Source: Xanthomonas theicola
Lineage (GTDB): Bacteria > Pseudomonadota > Gammaproteobacteria > Xanthomonadales > Xanthomonadaceae
Length of the DNA stretch: 64,000 bases
Assembly: GCF_014236795.1 (NCBI RefSeq)
Contig: NZ_CP049017.1
Span: 2,086,001-2,150,000 of the forward strand
Direction: 5' to 3'
Below, piece after piece: positions 1 through 9,052 of the stretch. Within the stretch, counting starts at the first letter, position 1, and every line of letters starts with the position of its first letter. The notes beneath the pieces are model-generated. The model searched no databases and was not told the origin of the DNA. It saw only the letters and a list, made by a program, of their open reading frames with translations. Made by a program: the position numbers and the translations under genes.

Positions 1-447
1 AACGTCAAGACGCTGGGACCGGACGTGTCGATGGAGTTGCCGGTATTCGACCGCAACCAGGCCGGCATCGGCCAGGAAGCGGCGAACCGGGACAAGCTGC
101 GGGCCGAATTCGAGGCGCGCCTGATCGCCGCCAGGAGCGAGGTGGAATCGCTGCTGGCGCAGCAGGCGCTGACCCTGCGCCAGCGCGACGAAAAGGCCGC
201 CCTGGTCGCGCAGGCGGCACCGCTTCGACCCGCGCTGGAGCGTGCCCTGAGCCGCCAGGACATCGACGCCAAGGCGTATGTCCAGTCGGTCGCGACCGGC
301 AATACCAAAGCGCAAGAGTTGCTTGCGCTCGAAGCCAGCGCCGCGGCCCAGAACCTGGCCATCGCCACCCTGGTCGGCGCCGGCATGCCGGCCATGCGCC
401 TGCCGCAGGGGAGCGACCCTTTCACCGATACCGGAAGCGTGCCATGA
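1..447 (+). CDS. TolC/CusC-like outer-membrane efflux protein, C-terminal part
   Basis: The reading frame is open from the first base of the window, so the gene starts upstream and only about the last 148 residues are seen. The visible start reads NVKTLGPDVSMELPVFDRNQAGIG, which resembles the repeat of outer-membrane efflux proteins (a P-V-F-D-R-N-Q-G motif), followed by a long Ala/Gln/Glu-rich helical stretch expected for the periplasmic hairpin. It overlaps the adaptor gene by 4 bases, and the RND pump follows, so it should be the outer-membrane channel of this tripartite pump. It lacks the N-terminus, so signal peptide and lipobox cannot be judged. The family assignment rests on this motif plus operon context. 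Confidence 0.8.
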   Translation, partial: NVKTLGPDVSMELPVFDRNQAGIGQEAANRDKLRAEFEARLIAARSEVESLLAQQALTLRQRDEKAALVAQAAPLRPALERALSRQDIDAKAYVQSVATGNTKAQELLALEASAAAQNLAIATLVGAGMPAMRLPQGSDPFTDTGSVP

Positions 448-1505
448 ACACTCGACTCGCCTGGGCGCTGCCGCTGTGCCTTCTAGCCGGCTGCGGCAGC
501 CCGCCGCCGCCCATGCCGCAGAGCAGCGTCCTGATCGACAGCGAACTGCCTCGGCAGACCACGATGACGCACAACGTCCAGGCCTATGGCACGGCGATCG
601 CGTCCGTGGGCGGCAGCTTCACCATCAGCCGGGCGGTGGACGGCCTGGTCACCCGCGTCATGGTCGCCGCCGGGCAGCGGGTCGGCAAGGGACAGCCGCT
701 GCTGGAGTTCCAGTTGTCCTCGTCCACGGCGAGCGCCCTGACCCAGGCCGGCAGCGCGCTGGCCGCGGCCCGCGAAGAACAGGCGCGGATCGATCGCCTG
801 CTTGCGGACAACCTGGCCACCCGCGATCAGAAGAACCAGGCCGACAAGGCCGCGTCCGACGCCGCCGCCGCCCTGCACGCGGCGTCGGCCGATGCCGGCG
901 GCCGCAGCGTCACCCAGGCCATCGCCGCCCCGTTCGATGGCGTGGTGGAGACAGTTTCGGTCGCGCGCGGCGACCGCGTCGCGGCCGGCGCCGCCCTGAT
1001 GGCGCTCACCCAGCGCCAGGGGCTGGCCGTCGCGTGCGGTGTCGAACCCGCCGATGCGACACGCGTGGTCGCAGGCCAGAACGTCGTGCTGACGCCGCTG
1101 GCCGGCGGGCGGCCCATGCATGGCAGCGTGACCCGGATCGGCCAGGTGCTGAACGACAGGACCCGCCTGATCGACGTGGAGGTCGGCGTCGACGGCGAGC
1201 CGATCAGGGGCATGGCCTATCGGGCCGACATCGGCGCCGGCACCGTGTCCGGCTGGAGCGTGCCGGCGGCCGCGGTGCTGGACGATGCGCAGGGCACATA
1301 CCTTTTCCAGGTCAAGGGCATGACCGCCAGACGCGTTGCCGTCTCGCGCCTGGGTCCGGCGCAGGCCCTGCATGTGCTGGTCGATGGCAAGCTCGACGGG
1401 AAACAGGCCGTCGTTTCTGCAGGCGCCTATCAGCTGTCGGACGGCGCGCAGGTGCGGCCCTCGCCCAGGCCCGCGCAAGCGCCGCCAGGCGGGAGCGGAC
1501 GATGA
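444..1505 (+). CDS. RND efflux periplasmic adaptor (HlyD/MFP family), lipoprotein
   Basis: A 353-residue membrane-fusion protein linking the inner-membrane RND pump to the outer-membrane channel. The N-terminus has a lipoprotein signal with lipobox LAGC (Cys17), so it is probably anchored in the inner membrane by a lipid. A biotinyl-lipoyl-like half (GLVTRVMVAAGQRVGKGQPL, near residues 67-86) is followed by an alpha-helical hairpin rich in Ala, Asp, Gln and Lys, then the second half-motif (AIAAPFDGVVETVSVARGDR) and a beta-barrel. It overlaps both the upstream channel gene and the downstream pump gene by 4 bases, indicating translational coupling. The substrate cannot be deduced. Confidence 0.9.
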   Translation: MNTRLAWALPLCLLAGCGSPPPPMPQSSVLIDSELPRQTTMTHNVQAYGTAIASVGGSFTISRAVDGLVTRVMVAAGQRVGKGQPLLEFQLSSSTASALTQAGSALAAAREEQARIDRLLADNLATRDQKNQADKAASDAAAALHAASADAGGRSVTQAIAAPFDGVVETVSVARGDRVAAGAALMALTQRQGLAVACGVEPADATRVVAGQNVVLTPLAGGRPMHGSVTRIGQVLNDRTRLIDVEVGVDGEPIRGMAYRADIGAGTVSGWSVPAAAVLDDAQGTYLFQVKGMTARRVAVSRLGPAQALHVLVDGKLDGKQAVVSAGAYQLSDGAQVRPSPRPAQAPPGGSGR

Positions 1506-4500
1506 GCTTCGTCGCGCTGGTCGATCGCCACGCCAAGTCGATCCTGGCGGTGGCCGCGGCGCTGGTCATCGCCGGGGTGGTCGTGGCCATGACGCTTCCG
1601 CTGGGCCTATTCCCGCAGGTGGCGTTCCCGCGCGTGGTGGTCGATCTGGCCTCCGGCGACCGGCCCGCCACACAGACGGTGCTGTCGGTCACCCGTCCTG
1701 CCGAAGAGGCGATCCGCTCCATTCCCGGCGTGCGCGCGGTGCGCTCGGCCTCCTCGCGCGGCTCGTCGCAGATCTCGGTCGATTTCGGCTGGGGACGCGA
1801 CATGATCGCCTCGACCCTGCTGGTCGACGCGGCGCTGGCCCAGGCGCTGCCGACCCTGCCCGCCGGCACCCGCTACGACGTCCGGCGCATGGACCCGACG
1901 GTCTTCCCGATCATCTCCTACTCGCTGACGTCCGACACACTCTCGCAGAGCCGGCTGCACGACCTGGCCCAGCTCGATCTCGCGCCGCGCCTGGCGTCGG
2001 TGCCCGGACTCTCGCGGGTCAAGGTGCAGGGCGGCGACATCGAGGAAATGCAGGTCGAGGCCGATCCCCATCTGCTGGCCAATTACGGCCTCAGCCTGGA
2101 CGATCTGGTCAGCACCGTGTCGGCGTCGGCGCAGATCCAGGCGGTCGGCCGCCTGCAGGACCGCAGCAAGCTGTCGCTGATCGTCGCCGCCAGCGACGCC
2201 CAGTCGCTGGCGCAGTTGCAGAACATCGTCGTGCGCTCGGGTCCCGATGGCCTGGTGCGGTTGGCGGACGTGGCCAGCGTCCATCCAGGATCGGCGCCGA
2301 ACTGGATCCACGTGGCCGAGGACGGCCACCCCGCGGTCCTGCTCAACGTGTACGCGCAGCCGGACGGCAATGCCGTGGCCATCGCCAAGGACGTCCGCCA
2401 GCGCCTGGCGGCCACGCCGTTGCCTACCGACGTCAAGCTGCTCAACTGGTACGACCAGAGCCGGCTGGTGGCCGACGCGCAGGCCAGCGTCCGCGAAGCG
2501 ATCGCCATCGGCCTGGTCCTGGCCGGGCTGATCCTGTACCTGTTCCTGCGCAATGCGCGCATCGTCCTGATCGCGGTCGTGGTGGTCCCGGCCGTCATCG
2601 CGGTATCGGCGCTGCTGCTGGGCGCGCTGGGGATGACCTTCAACATCATGACCCTCGGCGGCATAGCCGCGGCGGTGGGGCTGGTGATCGACGACGTGAT
2701 CGTGATCGTCGAGCACGTCGCCCGGCGCGCCGGCGCGCGGGGGGACGGGCCTTCCGGCCGCGGCCAGGTCCTGCCCGCGGCCCGCGAGTTCCTGCACCCG
2801 CTGACCGGCTCGAGCCTGGCCACGCTGATCGTGTTCGTCCCGCTGAGCTTCCTCGGCGGCGTCACCGGCGCGTTCTCCCGCGCGCTGGCCATCACCATGG
2901 CCTCGTCGCTGACCGTGTCGTACCTGTTCGCCGCGCTGGTCGTGCCGCTGCTCGCCCGCCGCTTCATCGATTTCAGCCGCTGGAAGGACCCGGCCGAACA
3001 GCGCGGCGGACGGCTGAACCGGATCCACGATGCACTGCTGGAAAAGGCCTCGGCCAAACCGCTGCGCCTGCTGTGGATACTGGTTCCGCTGCTGGTGCTC
3101 GGCAGCGTGGCGTGGATGCAGGTGCCCAGCGGCTTCATGCCGAAGGTCGACGAAGGCGGCTTCGTCATGGATTTCCGCTCGCCACCGGGAACGTCCCTGC
3201 AGGAAACCGAGCGCGAGCTGCTGCAACTCGATGCGCTGCTCAAGGCGCAGCCGGAAGTGGAGACCTTTTCGCGCCGGACCGGCACCGGGCTGGGCGGCGG
3301 CCTGGGCGAGCCGCACCATGGCGACTACTTTGTGCATCTGACCGCCGACCATGCGCGCAGCACCGAGGAGGTGATGAGCGCGGTGCGCGCGCAGGCGACG
3401 GCCAGGATCCCCGGGCTGGAAGTGGAACTGGCCCAGTTGATGGAGGACCTGATCGGCGACCTCACCGCAGTGCCGCAGCCGATCGAGGTCAAGCTGTACG
3501 CCGAGGACCAGACCGTGCTGATCCCGCAGGCGCAAACGGTCGCGCGGCTGATCGCCGGGATTCCCGGGATCGTCGAGGTCAAGGACGGCGCCAACCTGGC
3601 CGGCGACGGCATCGACCTGAAGGTCGACCCGGCGCGCGCAGGCATGGAATCGGTCGCCCCGGCCGCGGTCGGCAGCGCGGTCAATACGGCGATCAACGGC
3701 GTGATCGCCGCGCAGTTGCCCACCGCCAGCAAGCTGGTCGACGTACGCGTGCGCGCCACCGGGGCCACCGGCCTGACCCGCGAAGGTCTGCAGGACCTTC
3801 CGGTGCGCGCGCCCGACGGACACGTGTTTCCGCTCAAGCGCGTCGCCGACCTGACGCCGGTCAGCGGCGAGCCGGAGATCGGCCGGGACGACCTGCAGCC
3901 GATGATCGCCGTCACCGCGCGGATCGAGGGACGCGGCATCGGCGCGGCCGCCGCGGACGTGCGGAAAGCGCTGGACCGGCCGGGCGTGCTGGCGCCCGGC
4001 GTGCGCTACGCGATGGGCGGGCTCTACGCGCAGCAGCAGCAGGCGTTCACCGGCCTGATCGCGGTGTTCATCGCCGCCTTCGTCGCCGAACTGATCCTGC
4101 TGCTGGTGTTGTACGAGGACCTGTGGGCGGCGCTGGTCATCGTCGGCACCTCCCTGTTCTCGACCACGGCGGTGTTCACCGCGCTCTGGATCACTGGCGT
4201 CGAACTCAACATCACCGCGCTGATGGGCATGACGATGGTGATGGGCATCTCCACCGAGATGGCGATTTTCCTGGTCAGCGAGTTCCAGGACCTGGCACGC
4301 CATCTGCCCAGGAGACAGGCCCTGTTGGAGGCCACCCGCAACCGCCTGCGGCCGATCACCATGACCACGCTGGCCGCGGTCCTCACCCTGCTGCCGCTGG
4401 CGTTCGCGCTGGGCCGGGGCGCGGGCATCCAGCAGCCCCTGGCCATCTCGATCATCGCCGGACTGGCCTTGCAGTACCCGTTGGTGCTGGTGGTGCTGCC

Positions 4501-4570
4501 GGTCGCGCTGAACGCGGTACCGCTCGGCTTCGGCCGCCAGCAACCGGACCCGGCGGCCCATGCGGCCTAG
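1502..4570 (+). CDS. RND efflux permease (AcrB/CusA-type)
   Basis: A 1022-residue inner-membrane proton-driven RND pump, full family length. The first transmembrane helix follows VDRHAKSILAVAAALVIAG, a large periplasmic porter loop follows, and the central helices contain GLVIDDVIVIVEHVARR, the conserved TM4 aspartates of the proton relay. The second half repeats the fold (TM7 near residue 525, loop, then helices to the C-terminus). The ATG at 1502 overlaps the adaptor stop (ATGA-type overlap), which fixes the start. The three genes form one operon. It could export drugs, solvents or metals; the sequence does not show which, and no dedicated regulator lies beside it in the window. Confidence 0.92.
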   Translation: MSFVALVDRHAKSILAVAAALVIAGVVVAMTLPLGLFPQVAFPRVVVDLASGDRPATQTVLSVTRPAEEAIRSIPGVRAVRSASSRGSSQISVDFGWGRDMIASTLLVDAALAQALPTLPAGTRYDVRRMDPTVFPIISYSLTSDTLSQSRLHDLAQLDLAPRLASVPGLSRVKVQGGDIEEMQVEADPHLLANYGLSLDDLVSTVSASAQIQAVGRLQDRSKLSLIVAASDAQSLAQLQNIVVRSGPDGLVRLADVASVHPGSAPNWIHVAEDGHPAVLLNVYAQPDGNAVAIAKDVRQRLAATPLPTDVKLLNWYDQSRLVADAQASVREAIAIGLVLAGLILYLFLRNARIVLIAVVVVPAVIAVSALLLGALGMTFNIMTLGGIAAAVGLVIDDVIVIVEHVARRAGARGDGPSGRGQVLPAAREFLHPLTGSSLATLIVFVPLSFLGGVTGAFSRALAITMASSLTVSYLFAALVVPLLARRFIDFSRWKDPAEQRGGRLNRIHDALLEKASAKPLRLLWILVPLLVLGSVAWMQVPSGFMPKVDEGGFVMDFRSPPGTSLQETERELLQLDALLKAQPEVETFSRRTGTGLGGGLGEPHHGDYFVHLTADHARSTEEVMSAVRAQATARIPGLEVELAQLMEDLIGDLTAVPQPIEVKLYAEDQTVLIPQAQTVARLIAGIPGIVEVKDGANLAGDGIDLKVDPARAGMESVAPAAVGSAVNTAINGVIAAQLPTASKLVDVRVRATGATGLTREGLQDLPVRAPDGHVFPLKRVADLTPVSGEPEIGRDDLQPMIAVTARIEGRGIGAAAADVRKALDRPGVLAPGVRYAMGGLYAQQQQAFTGLIAVFIAAFVAELILLLVLYEDLWAALVIVGTSLFSTTAVFTALWITGVELNITALMGMTMVMGISTEMAIFLVSEFQDLARHLPRRQALLEATRNRLRPITMTTLAAVLTLLPLAFALGRGAGIQQPLAISIIAGLALQYPLVLVVLPVALNAVPLGFGRQQPDPAAHAA

Positions 4571-5422
4571 CAGCGCAACCGCGCAGCGGCAGCGGGTCGC
4601 CGATGTCGCCAGCCGGCAACGGATCCGCACGCCGCGGCGCGGCGCGGCGATGCGTCCGCGCCAGCGCATCGATCGCCACTGGCGGCTCGGACGCGACCGT
4701 GCCGACAAACCGAGGGCACTGCAGGCGACCCACGCTGGGATCGGGATCACGGGACCTCGCCGGTCCGCTGCGGCGCCCTGACATACCCGTGTCCAATTTG
4801 AATCCGATACTTGCGCGCTTCCGCAGACGAGGGAGGGCTAGCGATGCCGGCGCCAGAAACGAACGACAAAATTCCACAGGACCGCGTAGACACCTGCTGG
4901 ACGTGACCAAGGTCCGCGCCCCGCAATCCGCCTGGCAGGCTGCTGAAGAACCTCATTCTCGCTAGACTTACCCTGATCAGTTGACGAGCCCAGTCTATGC
5001 GCGGAAGTGACGTGTTCATGGAGCAGTCGTTCACTGTATCGACAAGGCTAAGGCCAGCGGTACCTGGCAATTCGTATTTCAGCAGCCTGCCAGATGTCGC
5101 AGCGCTGGTTCCCGTGGCGTCGCCGCTGCCAACCTGGATTCACTATCCACGGAGCCGAGGTCCTGCGCTCGCGCCGATGCACGCCGAGGGTGCAGCGCAG
5201 TCCCTGGCATCCCGGCCCCTGCGCGTTGGCCGGTCGGCACAGGGCCGCGGCCCGGCCCATCGCCCATCGCTGCGCCAACCGCCGCTCCATTGTCGCCTCG
5301 CCGATGCAACCCTATGCGCATCCCGATTGCCGACGAACTTGATGGCCAATCGCATGCATTCCCTGTGCCATGACGCCTGACACGCGTTTTTCGACCGGAC
5401 CTCACCTCACCATGCGATCCGC
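4571..5422. other. Intergenic region without a supported gene
   Basis: About 850 bases between the RND operon and the GT39 gene. Open frames occur on both strands, including one on the + strand from 4997, but they show no recognisable domain, no convincing ribosome-binding site and the composition of GC-rich shadow frames. The promoter of the GT39 gene is expected at its right end; no clear -35/-10 pair was identified. Confidence 0.4.
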
Positions 5423-7018
5423 ATGACGCCGAAACTGCCTGCTCGCATCCTGGGCATCCCCTCCTCGCCCCTGCTCGCGCTGGGTCTGTGCACCCTGCTG
5501 GCGTTTGCGTTCCTCGGCCTGCGCGGCATCTGGGAACCGGATGAAGGCAGGTATACCAATGTCGCGCTGACGATGCTCGATACCGGCGACTGGATCAGCC
5601 CCAAGCGTAGCGAGGAAGTCGGCCACTGGACCAAGCCGCCACTGACGTACTGGCTGGTCGCCAGCAGCGTGGAGGCGTTCGGCCATACGCCCTGGGCGGC
5701 CCGGCTGCCCATCGCACTGTCGTTCCTGGCCTGCATGATCCTGGCCGGCGCCTGCGCACGGCGCATCCATCCGGGTACCGGGCCGCTCGCCGCCATCGTT
5801 TACGGAACCATGATCGTTCCGTTCGTGGCAGGGCAACTGGTCACGACCGACTTTCTTCTGGCCGCGCTGCAAGCGTTGGCGGTGTACGCGTACCTGGAGC
5901 GCCGCTTCGGCGGGCAAGCGCATCGCCACGGATGGTTGCTGCTGATGTGGGCGGCGCTGGGCCTGGGCTTCGTGACCAAGGGGCCCCCTGCCCTGGTGCC
6001 GCTGCTGGTGTTCGCGCTCATGGCACGGCTGTCGCCCGGACCGCGCATCCGCTGGCATTGGCACGCGCTGGGAGTCGGCCTGTTCCTGGCCATCGCGCTG
6101 CCCTGGTACATCGTCGTGTCGCTTCGGAACCCCGGACTGCTCCAGTACTTCCTGGGCGCCGAACTGGTGGACCGGGTCGCCAGCGATCGCTTTGGCCGGA
6201 ACGGCGAATGGTATGGCTGGCTGAAGGTCTACGCGCCGACCCTGATCCTGGGAACGCTCCCGTGGAGCATGGAGCTCTGGCGATGGCTGCGCCGCGTCGT
6301 GCTGCGCACGGCCGCCTGGCAAAAGGCGAACGTGCACGCGATGGACCCCCGGCAGCTGCTGCTGGCCCTTTGGATCCTCGTGCCGATCGCGGTCTTCTGC
6401 TTGGCGAGATCGCGTCTGCCCCTCTATCTGCTTCCCATCTTCGTGCCGCTGGCAGTCGCCGTGGCCGGGCAGAGAGCCTACCTGGGCCGCGGCTTGCCCA
6501 GGTGGCAATGGCTTGCGCTGTGGATTGCGCTGCTGCTCGCGTCGCGGGTCGCAGGCGCGCTGTGGCCTACCCACAAGGATTCGTCGGTATGGGCCGACGC
6601 CATCCGCGAGCGCGTACGCGGCCCCATCCGCGAAGTGGTGTTCGTGGAGGACATGGCCCGCTACGGACTGCACCTGCATCTAGGCGCGGAGATAGAGAAA
6701 GTCTCGCGCCGTCCGCAGAAACAGGCGCGCTTCAATCCCGAGTACGACGGGCCGCTCATGCAGGAAGTGCAGGAAGTGGGCCGCGAACCGGGCCTCATCT
6801 TCGTCACCAAGCAAGCCATGTATCCCGCCATCGCGCAATCCATCGCCGCCTACGGCTACACGGCGCATGCATGGGGGACGCCGTTCCAGCAACGGATCAT
6901 CTTCGGCGTCCAACCGCCCGCGCCGCTGCCGGAACGGTCCGGGAACACGGCTATCGGGCACTATCCCGCTTCACCGGCATCGTCGGCGCGAACCGGATCT
7001 TCGCGACCGTCCCCCTGA
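5423..7018 (+). CDS. Glycosyltransferase family 39 (ArnT/PMT-like) membrane protein
   Basis: A 531-residue polytopic membrane protein. Near the N-terminus EPDEGRYTNVALTMLDTGDW carries the acidic D-E motif of the first periplasmic loop in ArnT and protein O-mannosyltransferases, and about ten hydrophobic segments follow, with a soluble C-terminal part from about residue 390. Such enzymes move a sugar from a polyprenyl-phosphate donor to lipid A, another lipid or protein at the periplasmic face. The next gene on the opposite strand is a two-component kinase, and the 3' ends overlap by 68 bases. A link to lipid A modification is an inference from family and neighbourhood. No strong ribosome-binding site is visible, so the start is uncertain. 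Confidence 0.85.
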   Translation: MTPKLPARILGIPSSPLLALGLCTLLAFAFLGLRGIWEPDEGRYTNVALTMLDTGDWISPKRSEEVGHWTKPPLTYWLVASSVEAFGHTPWAARLPIALSFLACMILAGACARRIHPGTGPLAAIVYGTMIVPFVAGQLVTTDFLLAALQALAVYAYLERRFGGQAHRHGWLLLMWAALGLGFVTKGPPALVPLLVFALMARLSPGPRIRWHWHALGVGLFLAIALPWYIVVSLRNPGLLQYFLGAELVDRVASDRFGRNGEWYGWLKVYAPTLILGTLPWSMELWRWLRRVVLRTAAWQKANVHAMDPRQLLLALWILVPIAVFCLARSRLPLYLLPIFVPLAVAVAGQRAYLGRGLPRWQWLALWIALLLASRVAGALWPTHKDSSVWADAIRERVRGPIREVVFVEDMARYGLHLHLGAEIEKVSRRPQKQARFNPEYDGPLMQEVQEVGREPGLIFVTKQAMYPAIAQSIAAYGYTAHAWGTPFQQRIIFGVQPPAPLPERSGNTAIGHYPASPASSARTGSSRPSP

Positions 7019-8243
7019 TCGGAGCAGAACCCATCTCGAACTGCCAGCCGAAATGCGCGCAGATGCGTGATATCAACGCCAGGCCGATTCCCGCCGTGCT
7101 GGTGTATCCGCTGCGTACGATCCTTGCGTGCAACCGGGCCATTTCGCTGTCCGTCATGCCATGCCCGCAGTCTTGGACCATCAGCGTACAGGGTGGTTCG
7201 GCATAGATCCGGATGGTGCCGCGATCGCTGTTCTCGATGGCGTTGCGGATCAGGTTCCCGATCAGGGATCTCACCACCTGCAGTGGCGCGGCGATGTTCA
7301 GGTCCGGCGCGATCTCCAGCGACAGAGAGAGCTCCTTGCCCTTGGCGATGACCGCATAGTCTTCGACGATTCGTGGCAGCTCGTCGGCGATGTCCACCGG
7401 CTGCAGTTCGCGCAGGGTGCGGTCGGGATCGCGGGCCAGCGACAGCAGCATGTCCGCCAGCTCCTCCATCGCCCGCGAGGTCTGCGCGGTGCGCAGCAGA
7501 TGCGGACGCAGCGCCGGTGTGGTGTCCGGATGGGCGAGCGCCACTTCCATCGAACCCAGCACCACGGCGATGGGCGAGCGCAGTTCATGGCTGGCCAGGT
7601 TGATGAAGGTGCGCTCGCGCGCGATGAAGTCCTTGATCCGCAGCATGTAGTCGTTCAACGCCTCGGCCACGACGGCGACCTCGCTGGGATCGCGCCGGTC
7701 CACCGGCAGCGCGGGTCCGCGTCCGTCGGGGGGCAAGACCGCGATGGCCGCGGCCAGGGAGGTCAACGGGCGCAACAGCCGCCCCACTCCCCAATAGACC
7801 AGGACCGCGAGCAGCGCCGCCACCAACAGAACGGACAGCAACAACGACGTGGCCAGGAAGACCTCGTCCTTTTCCTGGTCGGTGATGTCCAGGACCAGGA
7901 CGACCCCGTCCATCTTCGTCCCCTTGTCGCCCACGATCGCCACGTATTGCCGGTTTCCGCTTCGGATCTCGTCATGCACGCCCTGTCCCAGGCGACGGAA
8001 CGGCTCGGGGACGGCGCCGGGTTGGTAGAGCCGCAGGATGTCCGTCTCCGGCCACACGTATGCCGGGTCTTCGGCACGCCGCCGTGCGAAGAAATCCATC
8101 TCGGTACGCAGCATCGACTCCCAGACGCTCCTCTCGGCGCGCTCGTTGACCCAGTAGCCATGACCGGCCACCACCAGCGACACGACCGCCGCGTACGCAA
8201 CCACTCCCAGGACCAGGATGCGCCGCAGGCTATGCCTTGCCAT
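6951..8243 (-). CDS. Two-component sensor histidine kinase
   Basis: A 430-residue membrane kinase. Two transmembrane segments (about residues 8-28 and 131-153) enclose a periplasmic sensor of about 100 residues with no recognised fold. A HAMP-like linker follows, then HisKA with FINLASHELRSPIAV (phospho-acceptor His219) and an HATPase_c domain with N-box NLIRNAIENS and G1 motif DCGHGM. The start overlaps the response-regulator gene by 14 bases, so the two are cotranscribed with the regulator first. The 3' end overlaps the convergent GT39 gene. The signal is unknown; the Fur-like site upstream of the regulator and the adjacent TonB receptor hint at a metal or envelope cue, which is inference only. 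Confidence 0.92.
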   Translation of the reverse strand: MARHSLRRILVLGVVAYAAVVSLVVAGHGYWVNERAERSVWESMLRTEMDFFARRRAEDPAYVWPETDILRLYQPGAVPEPFRRLGQGVHDEIRSGNRQYVAIVGDKGTKMDGVVLVLDITDQEKDEVFLATSLLLSVLLVAALLAVLVYWGVGRLLRPLTSLAAAIAVLPPDGRGPALPVDRRDPSEVAVVAEALNDYMLRIKDFIARERTFINLASHELRSPIAVVLGSMEVALAHPDTTPALRPHLLRTAQTSRAMEELADMLLSLARDPDRTLRELQPVDIADELPRIVEDYAVIAKGKELSLSLEIAPDLNIAAPLQVVRSLIGNLIRNAIENSDRGTIRIYAEPPCTLMVQDCGHGMTDSEMARLHARIVRSGYTSTAGIGLALISRICAHFGWQFEMGSAPIRGTVAKIRFAPTMPVKRDSAR

Positions 8244-8982
8244 CTTCGGCGGCGTCCGTCAGGGCCAGGCGGTAGCCCTGTTTGTTGATGGTGTGCAGAA
8301 GCTTGGGCTCCTCGTCCAGGTCCAGCCGTTTCCTGAGCTCGTACATGTGGGAACGGAGCATGTCCCGGTCCGGGCGGTCATCGCCCCAGATCGCGAACTC
8401 CAGTCGCTCCCTCGACACCACGTTGGGACTTTCGCGCATCAGCACTTCCAGCACCGCGCGGCACCCGCTGTAAAGCCGCAAGAGCCGCTCCCCGCGGGTG
8501 ATCGTCTGGGTCAGCAGATCGAAGTGCAGATCGCTCACCTGCAGGACCTGCTTGCGTCCGAAGCGGCGGAAAGAAAGCGCCAGAAGCCGCGCCTCCAGCT
8601 CGGCCATGGCGAACGGCTTGGCCAGGTAGTCGTCCGCGCCGGCCCTGAAACCGGCCAGCTTGCTGTCGAGCTGGTCTCTGGCCGTCAGCAGCAGGATGGA
8701 GGCATCGGAACCATGGTTGCGCAGATGGCGCAGGACCTCGATGCCATCCATCCGCGGCAGCATCCAGTCCAGGACGATGACGTCGTAATCGCCTTGCGCA
8801 GCCAGCTGCAGGCCGGACGGTCCATCGGGAGCGGCATCGAGGACGAAGCCACGCGCCTCGAGATAGGCGAAGACACTGGCCAGCAACCCCTGGTTGTCCT
8901 CCACGAAGAGCACGCGCGCACCGGTCTCTCTGGCCCCCGATCTGGCGCCCGGCGCCACTGCCACCTGACATGAATCTGACAT
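8230..8982 (-). CDS. OmpR-family response regulator
   Basis: A 250-residue regulator with an N-terminal receiver domain (VLFVEDN, phospho-acceptor Asp72 in VLDWMLP, and the conserved Lys in LAKPF) and a C-terminal winged-helix Trans_Reg_C domain ending KLLHTINKQGYRLAL. The ATG at 8982 is chosen because a GAGGGG ribosome-binding site lies just upstream; an in-frame ATG at 8994 lacks one. The frame stays open further upstream, but that region is the promoter of the divergent TonB receptor. It is the partner of the kinase that follows it with a 14-base overlap. Confidence 0.93.
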   Translation of the reverse strand: MSDSCQVAVAPGARSGARETGARVLFVEDNQGLLASVFAYLEARGFVLDAAPDGPSGLQLAAQGDYDVIVLDWMLPRMDGIEVLRHLRNHGSDASILLLTARDQLDSKLAGFRAGADDYLAKPFAMAELEARLLALSFRRFGRKQVLQVSDLHFDLLTQTITRGERLLRLYSGCRAVLEVLMRESPNVVSRERLEFAIWGDDRPDRDMLRSHMYELRKRLDLDEEPKLLHTINKQGYRLALTDAAEDGKA

Positions 8983-8997
8983 TGAGCCCCTCATCGT

Positions 8998-9020
8998 AAT
9001 ACGAATAGTTCGCGTTTGTA
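8998..9020. promoter_or_regulatory. Candidate Fur box between response regulator and TonB receptor
   Basis: The segment AATACGAATAGTTCGCGTTT contains the inverted arms ACGAA and TTCGC around TAG. It resembles Fur sites of gamma-proteobacteria built on GCGAATnATTCGC-like half sites. It lies between the divergent regulator start (8982) and receptor start (9053), where it could act on both. The match is partial and was made by eye. Confidence 0.4.
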
Positions 9021-9052
9021 TTGGACCAATCCCAACCTTACGGAGTTCCACG

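Noticed and set aside
1336..4965. Very long open frame (over 1200 codons) overlapping the RND pump
   Set aside because: It is an out-of-frame shadow of a GC-rich gene: Arg/Gly/Pro/Ala-rich, low complexity, no domain, while the pump frame shows full family motifs.
4997..5380. A 127-codon hypothetical gene
   Set aside because: No ribosome-binding site, no domain, and biased shadow-like composition in an intergenic region.
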